Source of the DNA: Hyphomicrobiales bacterium
GTDB taxonomy: Bacteria > Pseudomonadota > Alphaproteobacteria > Rhizobiales > Xanthobacteraceae
NCBI GenBank assembly: GCA_026400425.1
Contig: JAPLPC010000127.1
Span: forward strand, 1-7,436
DNA length: 7,436 bases
Direction: 5' to 3'
How positions within the stretch are numbered: the first letter of the stretch is position 1; the number at the start of each line of letters is the position of its first letter. Under the pieces are notes generated by a model. The model ran no database searches and had not been told where the DNA came from. It saw nothing but the letters and a program-made list of their open reading frames with translations. Below, in pieces: positions 1 to 5,327 of this stretch. The position numbers and the translations under genes are program-made.

Positions 1-879
1 AAGCGCGGTGAGCTCAAGCCCGGCGGGGTGGTGGTGGAATCCACGGCCGGTAACACCGGTATCGGTCTTGCCGTAGTGGCGAGCGCGCGCGGCTATCGGA
101 CCATTATCGTGATCCCTGACTCACAGAGCCAGGAAAAGAAAGACATGCTGAAACTCGCCGGTGCCGAATTGATCGAGGTGCCGGTTGTTCCCTATTCCAA
201 TCCGAACCAGTTTCAGCATCTGGGCCGGCGGCTCGCCGATCAGTTACGCAAGACCGAGCCCAATGGTGTGCTGTTCGGCGATCAGTGGAACAATCTCGAC
301 AATGCCAAGGGGCATTACGAATCGAGCGGGCCTGAGATCTGGCGGCAGACGGACGGCAAGATCGATGGATTCATCTGTGCCGTGGGCAGCGGCGGCACCC
401 TCGCCGGCACCAGCGCCTTTCTGAAAGAAAAGAATGCCGGCATCGTCATCGGCTGTGCGGATCCACACGGCGGCGCGATGTATGAGTATTTTCGGACCGG
501 TGAGGCGAAAGCATCGCCGGGCGGATCGATCACCGAGGGCATCGGCCTTGGTCGCATCACGCCGATCGCGCAGATGGCCAAAGCCAATGTCGATGCCGCC
601 TTCATGATCTCCGACGAGGAAGCCGTGGCGATCATCTACGATCTGCTGCAGCACGAAGGACTTTGCCTCGGTGGCTCCAGCGGCGTCAACATCGCCGGCG
701 CCATCCGACTCGCCAAGCAACTCGGGCCCGGCAAGACCATCGTGACGATCCTGTGCGACTCCGGCGGACGCTATCAGTCGAAATTGTTCAATCCGGCCTT
801 TATGCGCAGCAAGAACCTGCCGGTGCCGGAATGGCTGGAGCGCAAGACCGAGATCCAGCTGCCGTTCGAGACGGTGTGA
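1..879 (+). CDS. cysK: Cysteine synthase, CysK family (5' end outside window)
   Basis: A PLP-dependent fold-type II enzyme, most likely O-acetylserine sulfhydrylase, which makes cysteine from O-acetylserine and sulfide in the cytoplasm. The frame is open from base 1 (first codons read KRGELKPGG) to TGA at 877-879, so 292 residues are visible. The N-terminal ~40-50 residues, including the expected PLP-binding lysine, lie before the window. Visible landmarks (fragment numbering) are the substrate loop STAGNTG at 14-20 (TSGNTG in enteric CysK), the PLP-phosphate loop GSGGT at 129-133, GGSSG at 224-228 and CDSGGRY at 252-258, where enteric CysK has its SSGERY segment. No CBS domain follows, which argues against a CBS-domain cystathionine beta-synthase. 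The segment FGDQWNNLDNAKGHYESSG replaces the enteric SNPANPEIHEKTTG stretch, so this belongs to a distinct sub-branch and exact substrate use is inferred. It converges on the transporter operon, 6 bases away. Confidence 0.88.
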   Translation, partial: KRGELKPGGVVVESTAGNTGIGLAVVASARGYRTIIVIPDSQSQEKKDMLKLAGAELIEVPVVPYSNPNQFQHLGRRLADQLRKTEPNGVLFGDQWNNLDNAKGHYESSGPEIWRQTDGKIDGFICAVGSGGTLAGTSAFLKEKNAGIVIGCADPHGGAMYEYFRTGEAKASPGGSITEGIGLGRITPIAQMAKANVDAAFMISDEEAVAIIYDLLQHEGLCLGGSSGVNIAGAIRLAKQLGPGKTIVTILCDSGGRYQSKLFNPAFMRSKNLPVPEWLERKTEIQLPFETV

Positions 880-897
880 TCCTGCTCAACGCAGGAT
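879..897. terminator. Short inverted repeat at convergent gene ends
   Basis: A perfect 7-bp inverted repeat, ATCCTGC - TCAAC - GCAGGAT, starts on the last base of the cysteine synthase stop and contains the stop codon of the ATPase gene in its loop. It could act as a bidirectional stop-site hairpin for the two converging transcripts. There is no T-run on either side, so it is not a classic intrinsic terminator. The function is inferred from position only. Confidence 0.35.
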
Positions 898-1626
898 CTG
901 TCCCAAAAACAGTTTCGTCCGCTCATGCTGCGGATGATCGAAGAATGGCTCGGGCTTGTTCACCTCGATGATCTGCCCGGAGTCCATGAACACGACGCGG
1001 TTCGCCACCTGGCGGGCAAAGCCCATTTCGTGCGTCACCACCAGCATGGTCATGCCTTCGCCGGCGAGATCGACCATGGTGTCGAGCACCTCCTTCACCA
1101 TCTCGGGATCGAGTGCCGAGGTCGGCTCGTCGAACAGCATCACCTTCGGATTCATGGTCAGCGCCCGTGCGATGGCAACGCGCTGCTGCTGCCCCCCGGA
1201 CAACTGGCCGGGATAGCTGCGTGCTTTGTCGGGAATCCGCACCCGTTCGAGATATTGCATCGCCGCCGCTTCGGCGTCTTTCTTCGACATGTGACGGACG
1301 AAGATCGGCGCCAGCGTGCAGTTTTCCAACACCGTGAGATGCGGAAACAGGTTGAAGCTCTGGAACACCATGCCGACCTCGCGCCGGATGTCATCGACTC
1401 GCTGCAGGTTGGGGCCGAGTTCGATGCCATCGACAGTGATACGGCCTTCCTGAAACTCTTCCAGCGCATTGATGCAGCGGATCAGGGTCGATTTTCCCGA
1501 GCCGGAGGGACCGCAGATCACGATGCGTTCGCCGGTGCCGACAGCAAGATCGATATCCCGCAACACATGAAATTCGCCGAACCACTTGTTCAGGCCTGCG
1601 ATGCCGACGATCGGATTTACGCTCAT
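886..1626 (-). CDS. aapP: General L-amino-acid ABC transporter ATPase AapP
   Basis: The ATPase subunit (246 aa) that powers the polar amino-acid importer from the cytoplasmic face. All ABC motifs are intact: Walker A GPSGSGKST at 39-47, Q-loop glutamine 89 (FQSFNLFPHLTV), signature LSGGQ at 142-146, Walker B VMLFDE at 162-167, D-loop SALD at 170-173 and switch histidine 199 in VVTHEMGFA. It belongs to the GlnQ/AapP/BztD type. The frame is open upstream to 1698, but the ATG at 1626 is preferred: the family begins close to here, and a GGAG site lies 9 nt before it. A start at 1698 would overlap the permease gene by 67 bp. It is the last gene of the operon, beginning 5 nt after the aapM stop, with likely translational coupling. 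Confidence 0.95.
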   Translation of the reverse strand: MSVNPIVGIAGLNKWFGEFHVLRDIDLAVGTGERIVICGPSGSGKSTLIRCINALEEFQEGRITVDGIELGPNLQRVDDIRREVGMVFQSFNLFPHLTVLENCTLAPIFVRHMSKKDAEAAAMQYLERVRIPDKARSYPGQLSGGQQQRVAIARALTMNPKVMLFDEPTSALDPEMVKEVLDTMVDLAGEGMTMLVVTHEMGFARQVANRVVFMDSGQIIEVNKPEPFFDHPQHERTKLFLGQILR

Positions 1627-1631
1627 TGACC

Positions 1632-2768
1632 TCAACTCCGTCGATGCGCGTTGAGCCGACGCTCGACGAACAGCGAATAGCGCGACATGCCGAAACACAG
1701 CACGAAATAAATGATGCCGGTGAAGGCAAAGCCGGTGAACAGCGTGGATGGCGACGACCAGGCGGGATCGGCGAACGCCGCCCGCAACTGGCCAAGCAGA
1801 TCGAACAGTGCCACGATCGACACCAGCGACGTGTCCTTCAAAAGCGCGATGAAACTATTGACCAGGCCTGGAATGACATGCCGCAGCGCCTGCGGCAGGA
1901 CCACCAGGCGCGTCGTCCTCCACCATGACAGGCCGAGTGCGCTTGCAGCCTCCGCCTGCCCGCGCGGGATTGCCTGCAACCCACCCCGGATGACTTCGGC
2001 ATTGTAGGCGCCGGCAAACAGCGCGACGCCGATCAGCACGCGGACCAGACCATCCACGGTGAAATTGCCGGGCAGAAACAGCGGCAGCATGTAGGTCGCG
2101 AAAAACAAGACGGTGATCAACGGCACGCCGCGCCAGAACTCGATGAAGGCGATGCAACTGAACCGGATCAGCGGAATGCTCGACCGCCGCCCCAGTGCAA
2201 GCGCAATCCCGATCGGCATCGATGCGACGATGCCGGTGATGGCTACCACGAGCGTCACCAGCATGCCGCCCCACAGCCGCGTCGGCACCACCGTCAACCC
2301 GCCATAGCCACCATGCAGCAGGACGAACGCGACGACGGGAAATGCGATGAAGAACAGTGCTGCATTGGCTGCCTTGGCAGGCAGTTGCGGAACCAGCAGC
2401 GGCGCCAACAGCAGCGCGCCGAGCAGGAACGTCGTATCGACGCGCCAGCGTTCGGCCTCGGGATAGAAGCCATAGATGAATTGCGAGAACTTGGCCTGAA
2501 TGAACGGCCAGCACGCGCCCACCGGCCAACCGACGGTCTCGGGCAGGCAGGCGTTGCGATCGCTGCCCTGCCACACCGCATCGACCAACAGGAATTTAAC
2601 GGTCGGGATGACGGTGAACCACAGCAGCAACGCGCAGGCGAATGTGAGCAGGATATTGGTGGGCGAGTTGAGCAGCCGCGTGCGAACGAATCCCCACGCG
2701 CCGGGCATCCGCACCGGTGCGCGGCGCGGAGCGACCATCGTCGTTGCGACATAGACCGCCTTGCTCAT
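1632..2768 (-). CDS. aapM: General L-amino-acid ABC transporter permease AapM
   Basis: The second inner-membrane permease (378 aa), pairing with AapQ to form the amino-acid channel. It has a long N-terminal extension with hydrophobic segments near 39-62, 113-128 and 135-152 before the conserved BPD_transp_1 core (about 165-370). The cytoplasmic EAA loop that docks on the ATPase is at about 269-298 (RGQAEAASALGL..., then LVVLPQALRHVIP). The segment ACLPETVGWPVGACWPF (73-89), followed by QFIYGFYPEAERWRV, is typical of the AapM/BztC branch rather than short GlnP-like permeases. The length is close to the rhizobial protein (about 384 aa, from memory). Its ATG overlaps the aapQ stop as ATGA at 2768-2765, and GGAG lies 9 nt upstream, so the start is well supported. 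Confidence 0.94.
   Translation of the reverse strand: MSKAVYVATTMVAPRRAPVRMPGAWGFVRTRLLNSPTNILLTFACALLLWFTVIPTVKFLLVDAVWQGSDRNACLPETVGWPVGACWPFIQAKFSQFIYGFYPEAERWRVDTTFLLGALLLAPLLVPQLPAKAANAALFFIAFPVVAFVLLHGGYGGLTVVPTRLWGGMLVTLVVAITGIVASMPIGIALALGRRSSIPLIRFSCIAFIEFWRGVPLITVLFFATYMLPLFLPGNFTVDGLVRVLIGVALFAGAYNAEVIRGGLQAIPRGQAEAASALGLSWWRTTRLVVLPQALRHVIPGLVNSFIALLKDTSLVSIVALFDLLGQLRAAFADPAWSSPSTLFTGFAFTGIIYFVLCFGMSRYSLFVERRLNAHRRS
1636..1639 (-). promoter_or_regulatory. Ribosome binding site of aapP
   Basis: GGAG on the minus strand sits 9 nt before the ATG at 1626, inside the last codons of aapM (CGG AGT TGA). It supports the shorter start for aapP and suggests coupled translation. Confidence 0.7.
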
Positions 2769-3970
2769 GCGCCCATGCTCCGCGATGTCCGCGCGCCGTA
2801 CAGGCTCATGAGGCCGCTCGTGATTAGCGAGATGGTCAGGTAGATCGCCATGGTGATGGCGATGATCTCGATCGCTTGGCCGGTCTGGCTCAATGTCGTG
2901 CCGGCGAAGACCGAGACGAGATCGGGGTAGCCGATGGCCACCGCCAGCGACGAATTCTTCGTCAGGTTGAGATACTGATTGGTCAGCGGCGGCAGGATCA
3001 CGCGCATCGCTTGCGGCACCACGATCAGCCGCATCACGTCGCCACGCTTGAGACCGAGCGAAGCGCCCGCCTCCGCCTGGCCCCGATGCACGGATTGCAC
3101 GCCGGCCCGCACGATCTCGGCGATGAACGCGGCGGAATAGGTCGAGAGCGCGATCGCCAGCGCGACAAATTCCGGCACCACGCGCAGACCACCGGCAAAG
3201 TTGAAACCGCGCAGCACCGGATATTCGAAGCCGAGCGGCGCGCCGAAGATCGACGCGGCCAGCAGTGGGAATCCGACAAGCAGGCCGGTCACCGCCGGCC
3301 AGATCGTCATCCGCTGGCCGGTTGCAAACAGCCTTCGCCGTGCAAAGATGCGAAGCACGACCGCAACCCCGATGGCAATCAGGACGGCGATCGCGAACGG
3401 CAGCAGCGCATCAGTGCCGATCGGCTTCGGCATGCCGAATCCGCGATTGCTGAGAAACACGCTGTCGAACAGCGCAATGCTCTGACGCGGATTGGGCAAC
3501 GCCGCGAGCACGGCGAGGTACCAGAACAGGATCTGGAACAGCAAAGGCAGATTGCGGATCACTTCCACATAGGCCCCGGCGATCCGCGCCAGCAACCAGT
3601 TCGGCGACAGCCGCCCCAAACCAACGACGAAGCCGATCACGGTGGCGCAGACGATGCCGACCAGCGAAACCACCAGCGTGTTGGTCAGGCCGACCAGCAA
3701 CACCCGCAGATAGGTGTCGGATTCAGAATACGGAATCAGCGCCTGGCTGACGCCGAAGCCCGCGGTGCTCCACAGGAAACCAAATCCCGACGCGATCTTC
3801 TGCGTCGCCAGATTGGCGCGTGCATTGTCGATGACCGCATGCGCGACCCAGGCCAACACGACCACCAGCACGACCTGCAGCGCGAAGCCACGCCAGCCCG
3901 CCTGCCCGCCCAATGCTCGGCGCAGTCGGGCGCCGAACTGCGGCGGCGGGCGTCTGGCTTCGGAGCTCAT
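2765..3970 (-). CDS. aapQ: General L-amino-acid ABC transporter permease AapQ
   Basis: The first inner-membrane permease (401 aa from ATG 3970; the rhizobial AapQ is about 400 aa from memory). It has hydrophobic segments near 29-46, 90-118, 140-158, 187-208, 224-243, 265-285 and 365-390. The EAA loop that contacts the ATPase lies at about 297-325 (RGQAEAGASLGL..., then LIVVPQAMRVILPPLTNQYL). The FLSNRGFGMPKP segment (172-183) and the long insertion between the first and later membrane segments are typical of the AapQ/BztB branch. The frame stays open to 4033, but that would place the start inside aapJ. ATG 3970, 20 nt after the aapJ stop, gives the family N-terminus (MSSEARRPPP). No good Shine-Dalgarno is seen before it, unlike aapM and aapP, and a TTG two codons upstream is a possible alternative. 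Confidence 0.93.
   Translation of the reverse strand: MSSEARRPPPQFGARLRRALGGQAGWRGFALQVVLVVVLAWVAHAVIDNARANLATQKIASGFGFLWSTAGFGVSQALIPYSESDTYLRVLLVGLTNTLVVSLVGIVCATVIGFVVGLGRLSPNWLLARIAGAYVEVIRNLPLLFQILFWYLAVLAALPNPRQSIALFDSVFLSNRGFGMPKPIGTDALLPFAIAVLIAIGVAVVLRIFARRRLFATGQRMTIWPAVTGLLVGFPLLAASIFGAPLGFEYPVLRGFNFAGGLRVVPEFVALAIALSTYSAAFIAEIVRAGVQSVHRGQAEAGASLGLKRGDVMRLIVVPQAMRVILPPLTNQYLNLTKNSSLAVAIGYPDLVSVFAGTTLSQTGQAIEIIAITMAIYLTISLITSGLMSLYGARTSRSMGA
2778..2781 (-). promoter_or_regulatory. Ribosome binding site of aapM
   Basis: GGAG on the minus strand lies 9 nt before the aapM ATG at 2768, within the end of aapQ. This is the same motif and spacing as in front of aapP. Together with the ATGA stop/start overlap it indicates translational coupling. 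Confidence 0.65.
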
Positions 3971-3990
3971 GATCAACCGCGTCGCCGCAC

Positions 3991-5007
3991 TCAGCGGATC
4001 GGCGGTGCAAACATGATGCCGCCCTTGCTCCAAAGCTGATTCAGACCGCGCGCAATGCCGAGCTTCGAGCTGGCCCCGACATGGCGCTCAAAGCTTTCAC
4101 CGTAATTGCCGGTGGCCTTGATGATGCGCTGGAACCAGTCCTTGGTAAGACCGAGCTGTTCGCCGAGGCTGCCATCGGTGCCGAAGATACGCTTCAATTC
4201 GGGCTTGTCGGACTTGGCCTGTTCATCGACGTTCTTCTGAGTGATCCCGAGTTCCTCGGCATTGATTTGGGCGAACAGCACCCAGCGCACGACATCGAGC
4301 CACTGGTCGTCGCCGTGCCGGACCAACGGGCCCAGCGGCTCCTTGGAGATCACCTGCGGCAGAACTTCGTGCTCCGCCGGCGTGGTCAGCTTGAGACGCT
4401 CGGCATAGAGCTGGGAGATATCCGCCGTGAACGCGTCGCAGCGGCCGGACTCATAGGCCTTCACCACTTCGTCGGCGGTCGAGAATGCGACCACCTCGTA
4501 TTTCATGTTGTTGCCCTTGAAGAAGTCGGCGAGATTCTGCTCGTTGGTGGTGCCAGTCTGCAGACACACCGTGGCGCTGTTGAGTTCGAGCGCCGAATTC
4601 ACCTTCAGCGACTTGCGGACCATGAAGCCCTGCCCGTCGTAGTAATTGATGCCCGCGAAATTCACCCCGAGCGAGGTGTCGCGCGACAGCGTCCACGTGG
4701 TGTTGCGCGACAACACATCGATTTCGCCGGATTGCAGCGCCGTAAAGCGATCCTTGGCCGACAGCGGCACATATTTCACCTTGGTGGCATCGTTGAAGAT
4801 CGCAGCAGCGATGCCGCGACAGAGATCGACGTCCAGCCCCGCCCAGTTGCCGCGGTCATCCGGAGCCGAGAAGCCCGGCAACCCTTGCGTCACGCCGCAG
4901 GACAGCAGGCCGCGGTCCTTCACGGTTTTGAGCGTTTGCGCCGACGCGCCCTGCGCCGACCAAGCGGCTGCGATGGCGAGGGTGAGCATCAAGGTCGCGG
5001 ATTTCAT
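3991..5007 (-). CDS. aapJ: General L-amino-acid ABC transporter periplasmic binding protein AapJ
   Basis: The periplasmic receptor (338 aa) that captures amino acids and delivers them to AapQM. A Sec signal peptide is clear: MK, then a hydrophobic stretch to about residue 18, then ASA with likely cleavage after residue 23 (ASA-QT). The mature protein is a type-3 solute-binding protein (SBP_bac_3). GLDVDLCRGIAAAIF (57-71) matches the family signature region, and SAKDRFTALQSGEIDVLSRN (83-102) and ATVCLQTGTTNE (145-156) form the usual binding lobes. The C-terminal LWSKGGIMFAPPIR is characteristic of the AapJ/BztA branch. ATG 5007 has AAAGG 7 nt upstream. It is the first gene of the operon and divergent from metC. 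Broad amino-acid specificity is family knowledge, not readable from the sequence. Confidence 0.95.
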   Translation of the reverse strand: MKSATLMLTLAIAAAWSAQGASAQTLKTVKDRGLLSCGVTQGLPGFSAPDDRGNWAGLDVDLCRGIAAAIFNDATKVKYVPLSAKDRFTALQSGEIDVLSRNTTWTLSRDTSLGVNFAGINYYDGQGFMVRKSLKVNSALELNSATVCLQTGTTNEQNLADFFKGNNMKYEVVAFSTADEVVKAYESGRCDAFTADISQLYAERLKLTTPAEHEVLPQVISKEPLGPLVRHGDDQWLDVVRWVLFAQINAEELGITQKNVDEQAKSDKPELKRIFGTDGSLGEQLGLTKDWFQRIIKATGNYGESFERHVGASSKLGIARGLNQLWSKGGIMFAPPIR

Positions 5008-5014
5008 GGGAGAG

Positions 5015-5019
5015 CCTTT
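5015..5019 (-). promoter_or_regulatory. Ribosome binding site of aapJ
   Basis: AAAGG on the minus strand with a 7-nt spacer to the ATG at 5007. It supports the signal-peptide start and is stronger than anything before aapQ. Confidence 0.7.
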
Positions 5020-5217
5020 CTCGGGGGAGAGCTTGCGGCCACGGAGCGGCGCAAAACTGCACGAAAAACTGAATGCCGAACCGTTCGATCAGTTCCATAG
5101 CGCCATGTCGGCCCCCCGGAAAGGCCGCTGCGCGATTGCCCCGGATCGAATCGCACGTTCCGAATCGGCGTTGATAGATCCGACAATGCCCGCAGACGAG
5201 AACGATCTGCCAGTCCG

Positions 5218-5231
5218 GTCAAGGGGTTGAC
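5218..5231. promoter_or_regulatory. Palindromic operator candidate GTCAA-N4-TTGAC
   Basis: GTCAAGGGGTTGAC is a perfect 5-bp inverted repeat around GGGG. The right arm gives a TTGACG -35-like box toward metC. The left arm read on the minus strand gives TTGACC toward aapJ, although no good -10 follows it on that side. Its place between two divergent amino-acid genes fits a shared regulator site, but the regulator is unknown. A 10-base match to a palindrome can arise by chance. Confidence 0.35.
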
Positions 5232-5256
5232 GCGGAACCTGGCGTGTCGGCTTAGT
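5227..5256 (+). promoter_or_regulatory. Candidate metC promoter
   Basis: TTGACG (5 of 6 to the sigma-70 -35 consensus) is followed after 18 bp by a poor -10-like CTTAGT (about 3 of 6). If real, transcription would start near 5263 and give a leader of about 65 nt before the metC ATG. The weak -10 makes this tentative. Confidence 0.3.
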
Positions 5257-5295
5257 GCAGGTGCAGCGATGTGCGGGCTCGAGAGCCGACGCTGC
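5246..5295 (+). promoter_or_regulatory. Structured metC leader, possible pseudoknot
   Basis: Two perfect complementary pairs cross each other: GTCGGCT (5246-5252) with AGCCGAC (5284-5290), and GCAGC (5263-5267) with GCTGC (5291-5295). That is the geometry of an H-type pseudoknot with loops of 10 and 16 nt. A competing local hairpin is GGCT-CGAG-AGCC (5276-5287). The element ends about 32 nt before the metC start. It does not carry the conserved bases I know for SAM-II, so no ligand is claimed. If transcription begins near 5263, the first strand would not be in the RNA. Confidence 0.3.
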
Positions 5296-5327
5296 GACAA
5301 AACACCAGATCCGGCAGGCGCATTCCG

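Larger units (their letters stand above)
5008..5327. other. Divergent aapJ-metC intergenic region
   Basis: About 320 bp separate the two divergent start codons and hold no convincing gene. The metC-proximal third carries a dyad, a candidate promoter and a structured leader (listed separately). The aapJ-proximal ~200 bp contain no convincing -35/-10 pair and no -24/-12 sigma-54 site that I can support. Two direct copies of CGAATCG occur at 5147-5153 and 5161-5167, of unknown meaning. Both divergent promoters should lie here. Confidence 0.6.

Noticed and set aside
925..1629. Open frame of 234 codons opposite aapP
   Set aside because: His/Asp-rich antisense reading of the ATPase gene; no family resemblance.
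3971..4033. Upstream start of aapQ at 4033
   Set aside because: It would overlap aapJ by 43 bp and add 21 residues not typical of the family. ATG 3970 gives the expected length.
2876..4039. Long open frame (387 codons) on the plus strand opposite aapQ
   Set aside because: Its product is full of Arg, Gln, His and Asp with no domain pattern, as expected for the antisense of a GC-rich membrane-protein gene. aapQ is clearly the real gene.
4081..5100. Open frame of 339 codons opposite aapJ
   Set aside because: Antisense shadow of a well-supported binding-protein gene, with no recognisable motifs and no ribosome site.
5203..5218. Sigma-54 promoter toward aapJ (TGGCAG on the minus strand)
   Set aside because: The -24 GG element is good, but the -12 GC is replaced by TC at the required spacing.
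5246..5327. SAM-II riboswitch before metC
   Set aside because: The pseudoknot-like pairing is suggestive, but the conserved A-rich and GCTAAA-type bases of SAM-II that I remember are not present.
5271..5327. Upstream GTG start of metC
   Set aside because: It would add 19 Arg-rich residues and lie within the structured leader. The ATG at 5328 fits the family start better, though its ribosome site is weak.
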